Source: Boswellia sacra (Eukaryota; Streptophyta; Magnoliopsida; Sapindales; Burseraceae). From it: 64,000 nucleotides of DNA. The position numbers and the translations under genes are program-made. Numbering within the stretch: position 1 is the first letter of the stretch; each line of letters starts with the position of its first letter. Of the stretch, positions 38,501 to 50,300 are shown piece after piece. The notes beneath the pieces were generated by a model. The model made no database searches. It was not told where the DNA came from and saw only the letters and a list, made by a program, of their open reading frames with translations. The stretch is from assembly GCA_013180625.2 (NCBI GenBank), contig SNVD02006942.1, positions 2,046,001 through 2,110,000 on the forward strand, read 5' to 3'.

Positions 38501-38902
38501 TGGAATTTTTGTTTCCTTTTGGGGAAGTGGTGGTGGTTAAAGATACAATTTAGATAATTTCTATTTATTTAGCAGCTCACAATTATCATTTCCCGTGGTA
38601 TTTCGATGGAAAGAAAGCTCTTTGGACTTGTTATTATTATTTTTGGTTGTAAATGATAGTTGATTGTTAATTTTTATTTTCTCATATGATCCTTAAGTGT
38701 GACTTTTTCTGTTACCAGCGAATTCTGCAATGTGGTGTCCAAGATTCATATATATACCCAAGAAGAAGTGGAGAAGATGACTATAGGCATGACCACAGAT
38801 GATACTCAAAGCTGTTTGGATCAAGCACCAGTAATAATGGAAGCTTCTAAATCTTCGTCTGTAGGCCAGCCAGACTCTTCTCCAACAGTAATAAGGCTTT
38901 GA
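32511..38902 (+). CDS. ARF4: Auxin response factor 4 (803 aa, 12 exons)
   Basis: Nuclear transcription factor that binds auxin-response elements; ARF4 acts with ARF3 in abaxial identity and phase change. Exons are 32511-32864, 33003-33059, 33282-33467, 33568-33652, 33729-33819, 34214-34378, 36425-36544, 36641-36716, 36866-37028, 37134-37873, 37958-38148 and 38719-38902, all GT-AG and in frame. The start [10 protein letters not shown] matches the ARF4 N-terminus (MEFDLN in Arabidopsis). Then come a Ser run, [20 protein letters not shown], the B3 DNA-binding domain (about 165-270; [36 protein letters not shown]), the auxin-response domain (about 290-375; [17 protein letters not shown]-like end) and a C-terminal PB1 domain (about 677-770; [31 protein letters not shown]). 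The PB1 domain separates it from ARF3, which lacks one. Length fits (Arabidopsis 788 aa). Intron 6 is large (2.05 kb). Exon 10 carries two tasiR-ARF sites. Confidence 0.97.
37178..37198 (+). promoter_or_regulatory. tasiR-ARF target site A in ARF4 exon 10
   Basis: A 21-base stretch beginning AAGGTCTTGCAAGG and ending TCAAGAA encodes KVLQGQE. It is the complement of TAS3-derived tasiR-ARF, allowing a wobble at the G of TTGC. The miR390-TAS3 pathway silences ARF2/3/4 through such sites (established). The site is at the conserved position and peptide motif. Confidence 0.93.
37382..37402 (+). promoter_or_regulatory. tasiR-ARF target site B in ARF4 exon 10
   Basis: Identical in all 21 bases to site A and 204 bases downstream, again coding KVLQGQE. 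The paired-site arrangement is the hallmark of ARF3 and ARF4 in seed plants. Confidence 0.93.
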
Positions 38903-39985
38903 ATTCCAGACTTCTGTTTTGATATGTTTGCTTGTACAACTACTGAAAGACCTAGTTTGATGTCTTCTGTTGCTTGTGCGTGTCTATATTGGCTTTCTAT
39001 CAATGGCATTGCAGTTGTGCAACTCTTTCCAACTGCTGCTCTCTTATCATCAGCAGCATGTAGCACTAGAACCTATTACATGCTTGCTGGGACCAAGAAA
39101 CTCGGTCATGTTATTATTTGTGAGATTGTTCTACGGTGGTTAAATTGTTGTTTGTCTTACTCTTGCCTCTTGTGACCAATCTCAGACACAAACAATGGAC
39201 CACATTAGAGTGAAAAAGTTGATTTAGTTCCCAACACGATAAGTTTTGAGTTGAACGGTGGGTTCTTTGTTTTGTATAATCTTCAAAGCTGCAGCCTATG
39301 CTTTTCAGTTTCAAGCAAAAGACAAGACATGGCGTGTCTGCTAGCAAGAGAAAAAGTGGTTGAACAATTTTAGATGCTAAATGACAAGCTGGATGCTGGC
39401 ATTTATGATAAGGTTTAAGAAGATGATTCGGATAGCACCAGCACAAGCGGGGTCTGGTCTAGAATGATTTGATACTTGAAATCAGCTTGAGTAACATTAA
39501 CATTTACTGGTCTAGAAAATCAAGAGAGTTCTTAACCCATTTTCCCTTTTCCCTGAATGCCTCTTAAGCTTTTCCCAGCATTACTGAAAGGCACAGAAGG
39601 AAATAGATCCTATTACTGTCATCCAGATTATGAAACAAATTCATCTTTGCACAAGCCTTAAAAGGCAAAGGCAATTTCACAAAATTAAAGACTTCCTATG
39701 GCCTGTAGTCCTTTCTGACAGTTGGGATATTTAGGCAAAATTACTTAGTTTAGTGAAATAATAATTAAAGAAACAAAAAACAAAAAAAAAAAAAGTAATA
39801 AGTTTTTGAATCCCTCTCCTCGTGACATACCCCACCCACACCACCTCCTAAACCATTTTGCTTATTTTGCTTTTTATTTGATAGAGACCTTAAATAAGAA
39901 ATAGTCTTATTTTGTCCTTCAATTTCCAATTTCGATATTCAATCAACACTATACATCAAACATGGTATATACTTAACCAATAACA

Positions 39986-40036
<51 letters not shown>

Positions 40037-40470
40037 ATGATACCAAACAACATCATCATATAACTTATCGCAATCTTCTTGTATGAATAGTAAATATATT
40101 ATTATTATTATTTTTTTCATCTAATGATATTATATATCTGTGTCACCTTAATAGAGACACTCAGAGAATCGAGTTTTTAAATTTGCTTTACATCCAGAAC
40201 AACCAAGATCTGGATTGTTATGCATTTGTTATCATTTTTATTATAGAGTAAAATCACAAAATATAATGAAATTGCAGTATCTGTCTATAAGTATAATTTT
40301 TATTTTCTATACAGTTAACAAGCCAGTGAAAATTTTTTGACCTGGTGCTTGTCACCCGGTAGTAGCACATTGCTTTCTTGGAAGAATTTCACATTTCTGA
40401 AGAAGAATAAGTTGCGCAAGTGAGAGAAATGAGAACCTTCAGATCAGAAAAATTATGCGCAAAGTGGCTC
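38903..40470. other. Convergent intergenic region between ARF4 and IVD
   Basis: Both genes end into this 1.57-kb stretch, so it should hold both 3' UTRs. An AT microsatellite occupies 39987-40033. I see no further gene. Confidence 0.6.
39987..40033. repeat. TA microsatellite
   Basis: About 23 TA units between the convergent 3' ends of ARF4 and IVD. Confidence 0.95.
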
Positions 40471-43400
40471 TCACTCCTGCTTGAAAAGCTCACGGCCGAT
40501 GATCATTCTTCTGATCTCACTAGTGCCTGCCCCAATTTCATAAAGCTTGGAGTCTCGTAGAAGACGGCCAGTTGTGTACTCATTTACATAACCGTTACCT
40601 CCTAAACATTGTATAGCCTAGAAAGTTGAATAAAAGGTCATCACAATTCCAACACAAATATTTTGCAGAAATTTAACCATTTAAAAGATGGTAAAGAAAT
40701 TGCTTAAAATCCCAAATTCAGTTATTGCACAAATAAGAAAGATTAGAGCTAATATAAGGAAAAGGTTTAGGCTCTCCACCTGCAGAGCAACCTGGGTGGC
40801 CCTTTCAGCTGCACAAAGTATAACCCCAGCACAATCCTGAAAATTGTATTCACAGATGTTACTTATGCTTGAGCTCAACCATCTTATGCTAGAAGACAAA
40901 AACTTTATGCATCTTTTACTTCCCCTAAATCCTAATAGAAAAAGAAAAGAAGAGAGAATTTAGATTTGTTATGACACCTTAGGGTCTACTTTCCCATTGT
41001 CACAGTCTCTCGCAACTGAATAAACATAGGACCTGAAAGTATGAAATATTGTTAACTCCTTCAATGAGAAAAATGTTGACTTAGGAGATCAATGTGCTAT
41101 TGGATCAGAGTCCTGTACCTTGAAGATTGTAAAGAGGTATACATGTCAGCAATTTTACCCTGTAATGTAATCACATGTTAAGTACAGGCACAAGGCTAAG
41201 ATTCCAACATAAGCACCAGTGAAAAATTATCCCGACACTAGCAAATGCCAGTGATAATTACAAACCTGTATAAACTGAAATTCTCCAATGGGTCGACCAA
41301 ACTGCTCTCGCTGCCGAACATAAGGAAGAACAACATCAAGGCATGCCTGCATGATACCAAGGGGTCCAGAGGCCAAAACAAGTCTCTCCAAATCTAGGCC
41401 TGACATCATAACATAAACTCCTGATAGAAAGGACAAAACAAGCTACAGTTAGATTATTTTGCAAGTATAACATAGCAAAACAAGTTTTTCATTACACAAA
41501 TTATGGACAACCGTAAACACATCAAAGCCACTTAGTATTGATGATTAGAAGGGATACTATACAATAAACATGCAGTACTTTAGGTTCAGTTCTTCTGTTT
41601 CTCAAACAAAATGTATCAATATCTACAAGACAGCTCATGGTGTCAGTGGACAACAGTCCACAAGTTGTGTACTTAAAACTTACAAGAGAACCTAAGTGAA
41701 ACCTCAAGAACTTTTAAGTCAGAAACATAACAAAACCTCTGTTGGTTCCTGCCTTAAAATTTGATATTAGCAACTAATCCTTCCTCTAGAAGATTGTAGG
41801 CATGCCTATATGCCATCAATTGTTTGCCCTCTAGCATTTAACAGAACCAGCATAGAAGTGGTGTAGGCGTAGGGTGAAGACTTGGCAACCAACAAAGTGG
41901 AAAGAAGAAGAAACAAAAACAGAGCAGATGATTCTCTCTTTCAAGGACTATATTAAGTAGTTGAAATGCATGGAAATATTTCAACTTCTGTGCATATTCC
42001 TTCAAACTCCACAATCATCTCATACTCAACTTGGATTCACAGCTTAGTAATGTTATCCATACAAATTTCATATACAAACCAATGTGGCATTATTCTTTTG
42101 TTTCCGTTCATCCTCATTTACTGTTTATTTATTATGTTGAATTTTTACTTCTAGACTTACATTTACTTTCTATCAAAAAATTTGTAGACAAAGTTTTTAT
42201 GTCTAGTATTATTCTAGTAATAATATCCTAGAAATATATATCTAACCAAAAGGTTGCATTACTACGGTTCTGGCATCTTCATTCTTTTAAAAAGTAAAAA
42301 GGTTTCAAGTTTGCAGTAACAGAGAACCTTTTCCCTCCTGACCCAGAACATTTTCCTCTGGAACAAAGCAGTTTTCAAAGACAAGCTCGCATCTGCAAAG
42401 GACCATCAGCAATATTAGTTAGAAGAGGGAAAGAAGGTAGGCAGGGAGTCTCAAAACTGATAAGTTCACTCTAAATATCAGACGTACGTATCACTTCCTC
42501 GCATTCCAAGCTTGTCTAGTTTCTGGGCAGTGCTGAACCTGCAGAACCACAAGAAGCTTGCTAAAATTTTTTTTTTTTTAAAAAAAATCAATTGCTCTAA
42601 GCATGTTTCTCTTATTTGAAAATAAATTAAGTCCCAGACATAGATCAACAAAATTAAGGAAACGTTCCTTTTGCATAGAATACAGCATTTGAATGAATAT
42701 TTTCTAAAGACTATTCTTAGAGAACAAACTTAATGGCTTCATCCTCATTCCTATGTGTCTTCTACAATCCAACACCTTTCTTCATATATCATTCCAATCA
42801 GAAAATACAATGGGTCCTCCAGAGCATAACCTTCAGAAAATGTGAGCAAATGATAGAGGTAGTTTTAACAGTTTGACATCATGGCAACAGCTAGGTGCCA
42901 GTATCATTTATGAAACTCCTCAAACTACCCAAACCCATGTTTGGATAGATTATAGTCCAAACCCCAAAAGTCGATGGTGTAGGATGAATTTCAATCTTAT
43001 TTGTTTTCTGTTAGGTTCTTATTTGTTAAGTTTCAATTTGGATAAAAATTCTGTTAGCATTAACTTCATCATTAGATCTCCTTTTTGCTAAGTTTTCTTG
43101 TCCAAGTAGGATTCAGACTCCACAGTGTCAGTTTCTTTATTAAATTTTCTGAAAATTCTATCACTCGCCAATTTTGTATAGCTAATAGTTAAACTAGCTT
43201 CGAAGCATTTACCCTGGCATTCCCTTTTCGATGATAAATGCGGTGATTCCTTTTGAGCCAGCTGTGATGTTCGTTTTTGCATAAACAATCTGAACAATTA
43301 AACAATTTTTAGTTAAAACAAAAATGCAACTAACACGAGTAAAATAAATAGTTGAACCAAAGTAGAATTTTTTATTTCTAAGAATGAAGTTTATAGCTTG

Positions 43401-45682
43401 ACTTTTATTACTGAAAAGTTGACATTGAAAGCTATAATTCTTGGATATCTATAGCAAATAGTGTTTAATTATTGAAGAACTGAGTGATGATTGAGACAGA
43501 CAATGTATTTCCGATAACACATAATGTAAATTATATAAAATACAATAAAGTTTAATTATAGAAGAAATGAGTGATGATCAAGACAGAGACAATATACTTC
43601 CAACAACATATAAGCGTAAACCATATAAACTAGAATTCAAAGATATTCCTAGAGAGATAAATATAAATTAAAAAAAAATCAATCGAAAATAATACTAGTG
43701 CCCAAAAAATTGTTAAGTAACATATTTAAAGAAAACATATAATACATATGCACGCTGAAAGAAAAGCAGTTTTACCAATGTCTGAGCAACAGGACCATTA
43801 GTGCACCACATCTTGTTCCCACTTAGAACATAACCCCCATCTACACGTTCGGCTTTGCATTTCATACTAACAACATCTGAGCCAGCTGCTTAGAACAGAA
43901 AGATGTCAGTTAGATTAACCGACAAAACACAACATAACCTTTAGAAGAGTTCATGGAAGTTACCATTGGGTTCACTCATTGCAAGAGCTCCTACGTGCTC
44001 TCCACTGATAAGCTTCACAAAAACAGATGATCGGTGAGTCAAGAGGAATAAAAGAAAGGGCAAAAGACGAAGAAAAAGCATACTGATCAAAGCCAGCAAC
44101 ACAACATCGGCCCAGATTGATGACAGCAACCAAAAATGGCAGACAGAAGTATTTGTATATGTATTTTATGAAAGTAATATTCAGAGAATCAATACTATAG
44201 CACAACTGTTGTCACATCCCGGCCCAATGTTGGATATTATCCGCTTTGGTCGCAGAGTCTATCATGGATTTGCTTTCAAGCGTTGCAACCCAAAAGGCCT
44301 CTGACAGCTTAAGAGCTCACAGGATATATAAACTGGTCAGGATCCTTGTTACCAGGAAATGTGGGACTCAAAACAAAACCCACCCTCACCACTTTGTGTG
44401 GGTCTTGGGTGTTACAACTGTACCCCAAAAGAATATGTCATGAACCACAAGGTACTCGACAGATATTACAGTGGAAACAAACACAATAAAAACAGATGAT
44501 CGCACCTTTGGCAGGTACTTCTCTTTCTGTGCAGGGTTTCCATTCCTCACCTACAAAACCATAAGAAATATCTCAAGACCAGTTAAGAGACCATAAAACT
44601 ATTACTACAAGTGGACCCTTGGTTTTCTTGTATACCAATTGATTGATGCACAAATTAGAATGTGCACCATAAGAGAGGCCAACAGACCCTGAAGCACGGC
44701 TAATCTCTTCCATTGCTATACAGTGGTACAAATAGCCAAGACCAAGTCCTCCATATTCCTCTACAACAGAATCCACAGTCAACTTATTAAAAAACATCAA
44801 GAGTGTTGAACACATATGACAATGTATTAAGCATTTAAAAAGGATCCACTAATCGATATAGGTACACCGACCACAGCTGCAGGATTAATCTCAGTAAAGA
44901 GATTAAAGTATATTCATCCTAAAGATGCCACCCTGCTCAAATTTCTATCCAAATACATTATGAACACCAACTCATAACTACTGCATCTGGTTATAACATT
45001 GTATAGTAATTGAACCCCCTTTTTTCGCTTCCAAAGTAACTTTCAGCCCCTAGCACTATTTTGCTTATTTATTTATTTATCGTTCTATTTCTAAAGTCTG
45101 TACATGAGAAATTAAGATAAGCTGTACCTGGTGCAGTTATTCCATGAAGATTAAAATCTCCCATAAGCTTCCATAAGTTAACCTCCTGGAATTCCAACAT
45201 CAGATGCAATCAAAACACATAAACTTAAATCACATATTACAACCAACAAAAAATACTAAATAATTACATCAAACTACCTACCTTTGGGAAATTATTTGTT
45301 TGGTCTATTTTCGACGCATGAGGTGCAATGTTTTCTTGAGCAAACTGCCCAACACTTTCCTTAAACTACAAAATAAACAAACAAATGTCAATAATTTCTC
45401 ATCCTTATCTTAAAACGAGTTAAAAAAGATTAAGCTCACACCATAGTCTACAATGATCCATACAAAATTCAATAAAAAATGCAAACAATTGCAATTACAA
45501 ATAAAAAAACGTAAAATATCAAATAGTATTCGAGTCATAAATATTTAATTAAAAAAAATTTTGAGCAAGAGAACCTGCAACTGAGTCTCATCGAAAAGCA
45601 GAGAAGTGGAGAAGAAAGCAGAGTGCTTTTGCTTTGTTAAAACGGAAGCACAGAGAGAGCGTGCAGCGAAGAGTCTCTGCAT
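40471..45682 (-). CDS. IVD: Isovaleryl-CoA dehydrogenase, mitochondrial (408 aa, 15 exons)
   Basis: Flavin-dependent acyl-CoA dehydrogenase of the mitochondrial matrix. It oxidises isovaleryl-CoA in leucine breakdown and, in plants, also 2-hydroxyglutarate from lysine, passing electrons to ETF. Exons, high to low: 45682-45575, 45365-45282, 45185-45128, 44760-44636, 44550-44506, 44012-43964, 43885-43776, 43289-43213, 42538-42488, 42392-42328, 41420-41266, 41159-41119, 41032-40978, 40836-40780, 40617-40471. Phases are all consistent and the total is 409 codons. The N-terminus [18 protein letters not shown] is a basic, Ser-rich mitochondrial presequence. Then come [68 protein letters not shown] (Glu at about residue 269 is the catalytic base in the IVD-type position), [17 protein letters not shown] and [20 protein letters not shown]. 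Length equals the Arabidopsis enzyme within one residue. Introns 5 and 10 host transposon remnants. Confidence 0.97.
42052..42214. mobile_element. Probable MITE in IVD intron 10
   Basis: The left end (GTTATCCATACAAATTTCAT) and inverted right end (AATAATACTAGACATAAAAA, continuing CTTTGTCTACAAATTT) form an imperfect terminal inverted repeat. TAGTAAT stands outside both ends (42045-42051 and 42215-42221). It resembles the MITE at 6388 (ACAAA...TATACAAA...AATGTGG/ATGTG blocks). Confidence 0.5.
43464..43630. repeat. Diverged tandem duplication (period 87 bp) in IVD intron 7
   Basis: TTTAATTATTGAAGAACTGA with GTGATGATTGAGACAGA at 43464 recurs at 43551 as TTTAATTATAGAAGAAATGA with GTGATGATCAAGACAGA. 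The copies have several differences and small indels, so the event is old. Confidence 0.75.
44210..44416 (+). mobile_element. Solo LTR (207 bp) in IVD intron 5
   Basis: It begins TGTCACATCCCGGCCC and ends GGGTGTTACA (the TG...CA rule, with inverted TGTxACA ends). ACTGT is duplicated exactly on both sides (44205-44209 and 44417-44421), the 5-bp duplication of LTR retrotransposon insertion. No internal region or second LTR is present, so this is a solo LTR left by recombination. Its small size suggests a TRIM-type element. A decayed relative lies at 10795-10949. Confidence 0.85.
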
Positions 45683-45994
45683 TGCTTGGGACTGATATTC
45701 GGAGGAAAAATTGTTTGTTTCTATAAATGAATCATATGCATGTATAAACGTTAATCATTAATAATTGTTTTTGACTGACATCAATTAGATAGAATTGAAC
45801 GTAATTTGAATCTGATGATAGCCCAATACGACGCCGTCGGATGGCTTGAGTATGAGACGTGTCAATTGGGATTGCGGAAAGTGTTTATCTTGGCTAAGCT
45901 TGGACAGGTTGGGTATTTGGATAATTGTTCTGACTCAGCCTTTATCTCTCTGTATTATAAAATTAATATTTAATTTACAATTTTTTTAATTTAT

Positions 45995-45996
<2 letters not shown>

Positions 45997-46032
<36 letters not shown>
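45997..46032. repeat. AT microsatellite, left of the tandem array
   Basis: About 18 AT units. Confidence 0.95.
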
Positions 46033-46034
<2 letters not shown>

Positions 46035-46040
46035 CTTCTA

Positions 46041-46413
46041 TTAAAATGCAAACAAAATTTAAATTATTTACATATATTTGTATTTTTCAATTAAACTCGT
46101 TTATATTCATCCCAAATATGGTCTTGGTTGAAAACTTTATAAAAAAAGTTATGTAACACAATAAAAGTTATTAAAATACAAACAAAATTTAAATTGATTT
46201 ACATATATTTGTATTTTTCAATTAAAATCGTTTATATTCATTCCAAATATGGTCTTGGTTGAAAACTTCATAAAAAAAGTTATGTAACACAATAAAAGTT
46301 ATTTTAAAATACAAACAAAATTTAAATTGATTTACATATATTTGTATTTTTCAATTAAACTCGTTTATATTCATTCCAAATATGGTCTTGGTTGAAAATT
46401 AACACAATAAAAG

Positions 46414-46414
<1 letters not shown>
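46041..46414. repeat. Tandem array, about three copies of a 130-133 bp unit
   Basis: TTAAAATGCAAACAAAATTT starts at 46041, and TTAAAATACAAACAAAATTT at 46171 and 46304. Each copy proceeds through TTTACATATATTTGTATTTT, CGTTTATATTCAT, CAAATATGGTCTTGGTTGAA and AACACAATAAAAGTTA. Copies differ at only a few bases, so the expansion is fairly recent. The third copy has a deletion of about 20 bp near its end. Confidence 0.93.

Positions 46415-46469
<55 letters not shown>
46415..46469. repeat. TA microsatellite, right of the tandem array
   Basis: About 27 TA units directly abut the third array copy. Confidence 0.95.
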
Positions 46470-46472
<3 letters not shown>

Positions 46473-47023
46473 ACTTATTATTATAAGTGGGAAACAATAG
46501 TCGAATAATTTGTTTATGGCTTTAGTTAATATTAACGAAGCAACAATATATTAAATAGTTAGTATACCTATACTATGATTGATAATACAGTAGTGTTAAG
46601 CTTATAATCTATATACATTTCAAATTCTATAAACTTGATGTAACAGTTTATACGATAAAAATTTATTATAAGAGAAAAAACAAAAAAGAATGGTAAAAAT
46701 TACATCTCTAATACGATTTTACTACATAAAATATCATGTCAAGTTATAGAGTTTGAATTGAATGTAAGTTGTATACTATTAATGTAATTAAAAATAATAA
46801 TTATTATTATGTTACTAAAACATATTTTAAAATGCATTAAGTTTAAATTTAATACAAATTTAAATAATCATATTTTTGGTTATTTTAACAGTAAAAAGAA
46901 ATGAAGATTTTTAATTATTGTTATTAATTAATTATTTAATTTAAATTTACTCAGTTTTGCTTGACGAATAACCATGTTTATCCTAAATATTATATATTAT
47001 TGGCAAAATAATTTTAGAAAAAT

Positions 47024-47200
47024 ATTTGGGTCCAATAATCTTACTTGTTTATCCGTTTATATAAGCGGATTTGTAAAGTTTAATATTGTCAAAATGTAAC
47101 CCAAAAACTTGAGAGGTCATAATTTGGGTCCAATAATATTGCTTGTTTATCAGTTTCCGTATAGCGGTTTGTAAAGTTTAATATTATTAAAAAAAAAAAA
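47024..47200. repeat. Diverged tandem duplication (period 98 bp)
   Basis: ATTTGGGTCCAATAATCTTA at 47024 and ATTTGGGTCCAATAATATTG at 47122 begin two copies. Both continue through CTTGTTTATC, GTTT, a TATA-GCGG block and TTTGTAAAGTTTAATATT. It ends about 180 bp before the TMEM209-like start codon. Confidence 0.85.
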
Positions 47201-47382
47201 AAAACTGGAGGGGTTCTTCGATATTGCAATTTTACGGAGGGTCATCACAAGGAGAACCAAAACTTTTTGAATTGAAATGAAAGCTCCAATTCCAAGCTAA
47301 AATACATGCTCAGTCAAGCGCAAGCTGCTCAAAAATTTGCAGTGATGACCAAATAACCAAACCAAATTTCTCTATCGCGTTG

Positions 47383-50300
47383 ATGATGGATGCAAGCGGC
47401 GGAGGAGCTAGAGAAAACAAGGCCTCATCGCCGTCGCCGAAGCCAAGCAAGTTCGCGGTATACCGGAATCCAGCCCTAGCCGCTGCCCTAACCGCCAACA
47501 GCCTCCAGCCATCAAAATCATCTCTTGTCTGCATCTTCTCGCTCTCATCTGTCTCCGCATTCGCTTTCCTCTCCATAATTTCGAGGTCCACCGGTGGTTA
47601 ATTCACTTTCAATTCTTGTATTTTACGCTGATAGTTTATGCAAGTTAAAAATTGTTTGTGTATACGATTTAAGCTTATCTGAGTTTCGAAGACGGATACA
47701 TGAAACGCTTGCTTGTTTTCTTTCGTTGAGTTTATTTGATTTGATTTGTTTGGATGCTGAGAAAATTTGAAGAAAAGGAGAAGAATTAAAACTCTGAGAC
47801 AACTTTGTGCTATAATTTATATAATCTTCACGATAACACTAATAAAACCTGGTTTCTATGTATGTTCCCTTGTGTGAGACATTAGTATTCTTAATCTGAT
47901 GCTTTGAAAAAAAAAAAAAAAGCCTTTAGAATGCTTGCGCTTTTATATATAAAACAACAATTTATGAATTAGTATGGGATTTATTTATTTATTTATGTAT
48001 TTATTGGGTTGGGAATAGCTCAAGTTAAGGGCAATATGTGGCCAAAGAAGGAATAAAATAGATCAAAAGTGTGTGTGCGCACTTTAGAGTGCCACAGGAC
48101 ATTGGTGAAGACTAGTTTTACCTTTTAGCTTCAATATATTTTCTGTCTATTTGTTCCCAAGTTGGTAAAGAAAAAAGAAATAGCTAAAGGTAATTAGAAG
48201 TTTTATCTTTATGTTGTTTAGTTTTGTGGAACAAAGAAAATTTGAGGTTTCCACCATCCATTTTAGTTTCTTTTGTTCTCTAGTTTACCAAATAGAAAAT
48301 TGAAGTTAATTATTTATTTTTATTCTTCAAATTTATTCTAAGATTCTATCTTTACATCTATTGGTTGAGGTTGCTTAAGGCCAGACTTAATCATGTGACT
48401 GACACAGTTACTTGTTTAAAATAAATAAGGGAGGCTGGGTTAATCAACAAGCTGAGATTCGGAAATTTATCCCAAGAGGCAGCTTGTAAGTCATCAATTT
48501 TAATTAAAATTTCAGTGACTGTTTGAACAACTCCTTTGTTTTTGTTGTTGCATCTGAATATTCTTTAATATGTTTCAGACTTCTTTGCAAAGGCGGTACA
48601 AATGGTTATTTTTTTGGTTTTCCTTGGAAGCGTATCTGCCCTTCTCAAAGTTATCTCTTTGCATAGAGCATGCAAAGGAATTAAGAACCAACCACGTCTA
48701 ACAAACCAGCAATTAGGACTTTTGGGAATAAAGCCAAAGGTTGAACAACTGGTATCTGAATCTTCAAAGAAACCCCCCAAGTCCAGATCCCACTTTGTAT
48801 CATCTCCAGATGCCCTTTTTCCACTTCATCAGCCAATCCCTGGTTCAAATCGTAAAGCTCGAGTTGGCTCTGATAAATCAAACACCAGTGGTGGAAGTAG
48901 GATGAATTCTTTTAGCACCCCGACCAAATTACAGAGTTCCCCATCTTCTTCATATCTTGTCCCCGCTACAAGTTCATCATTACCTTCTATCCAAACTTCT
49001 CCGGGACAGGACCCAGTAGTCTCAACCCCTTGGTCTGGTAAGCGATCCTCCTACACTAGAGAGATAATGACAGAAGAACAACTTGAACATTTCTTAGCAG
49101 AAGTAGGTGAGAAAATCACCGAATCAGCTGGAAAATTGGCAACTCCACCCACTGTTAGTGGTTTTGGCATAGCCAGTCCTACCACCATTGCAAGTTCAGC
49201 TAATGCATCTGGAACTACGAGGAGTACACCTTTGAGGCCTGTGAGGATGTCTCCTGGTTCCCAGAAATTTACTACTTCCCCTAAGAAAGGAGAGGGGGAC
49301 TTTCCTTCCCCAATGTCCATGGAAGAGTCTATTGAAGCTTTTGAGCACTTGGGTATCTATCCTCAAATTGAGCAGTGGCGTGACCGCCTAAGGCAATGGT
49401 TTTCTTCAGTTTTGCTAAATCCCCTTCTCAACAAGATTGAAAACAGTCATATTCAGGTTTGTCAACTTATCATTGCCATCTCCTGCTCCCCTTTTTGACT
49501 ATTGATTATCTTTTGTAACCACTTATCTTGGTCATTTTATGGTTGTCTCAAAATTGGGATTCGAGTACAATAGTGACATGAACTTCAAAAAATAACTGGA
49601 AAACATTGTTGTCAAGTTGACGAAAACCCAATAATAAAGGTTGGTGAGATGTTTGAGTTTACAAGTTCGCACATTCCTGAAACCTAGTTTAAATTCAGAA
49701 TTCTGATAAAATTAGTTTCAAATATTGATGCATGATCTTCAGCTCTTCTCATAGGAAATCCCTTTGCCGAGAAAGCAAAAGCTGAAATCTGTTTTAGCAA
49801 TTTGCCATCTTCTTTTGCATATCATATAACTTCTTCAGTTACTAATCATTCTGAAATTTTATGATTGTAGGTAATGAATGCAGCTGCTAAACTTGGTATT
49901 TCCATCACGATTAATCCTGTGGGAAGTGATGTACCAACTACTGGAAGTCCTGTTACAGTTTCTCCAATTGATAGGACTAAGGAATGGCAGCCAGCATTTC
50001 CTCTAGATGAAGATAGCTTTCTTCATCGGTTACATGCTAGTCTTGTGCAGAATCTTGATACTTCAACACGTAAGTTGCTCCTATACTATTACCATTTCCT
50101 ACATTATTACTATTTTCCGTTTTTGCATTTGCAGGATTAGTTTTGGTTCTGAAAGTTTGCTAAGGATTATTTTGGTTCGTCTGATAACATGCAGCTAAGT
50201 TTCCTTCAGCCAATTTACAGCAATCACCACAGCAAAATCCTATGATCCCTCTTATGCAGGAATGTGTGGATGCAATCACTGAACATCAGAGGCTTCAAGC

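Larger units (their letters stand above)
45683..47382. other. Shared upstream region of IVD (minus) and the TMEM209-like gene (plus)
   Basis: Divergent promoters must lie in these 1.7 kb. The centre is occupied by a 130-bp tandem array between two TA microsatellites, and a duplicated segment of about 98 bp lies at 47024-47200. The 150 bp or so next to each start codon are less AT-rich. No other gene is seen. Confidence 0.65.

Noticed and set aside
43880..43890. Alternative IVD acceptor giving an extra Ala (NAAGSD)
   Set aside because: The acceptor three bases further restores the conserved EPNAGSD motif and is preferred; both are in frame, so minor use cannot be excluded.
44246..44443. 65-codon plus-strand frame
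   Set aside because: It is contained largely in the solo LTR and has no retroelement protein similarity.
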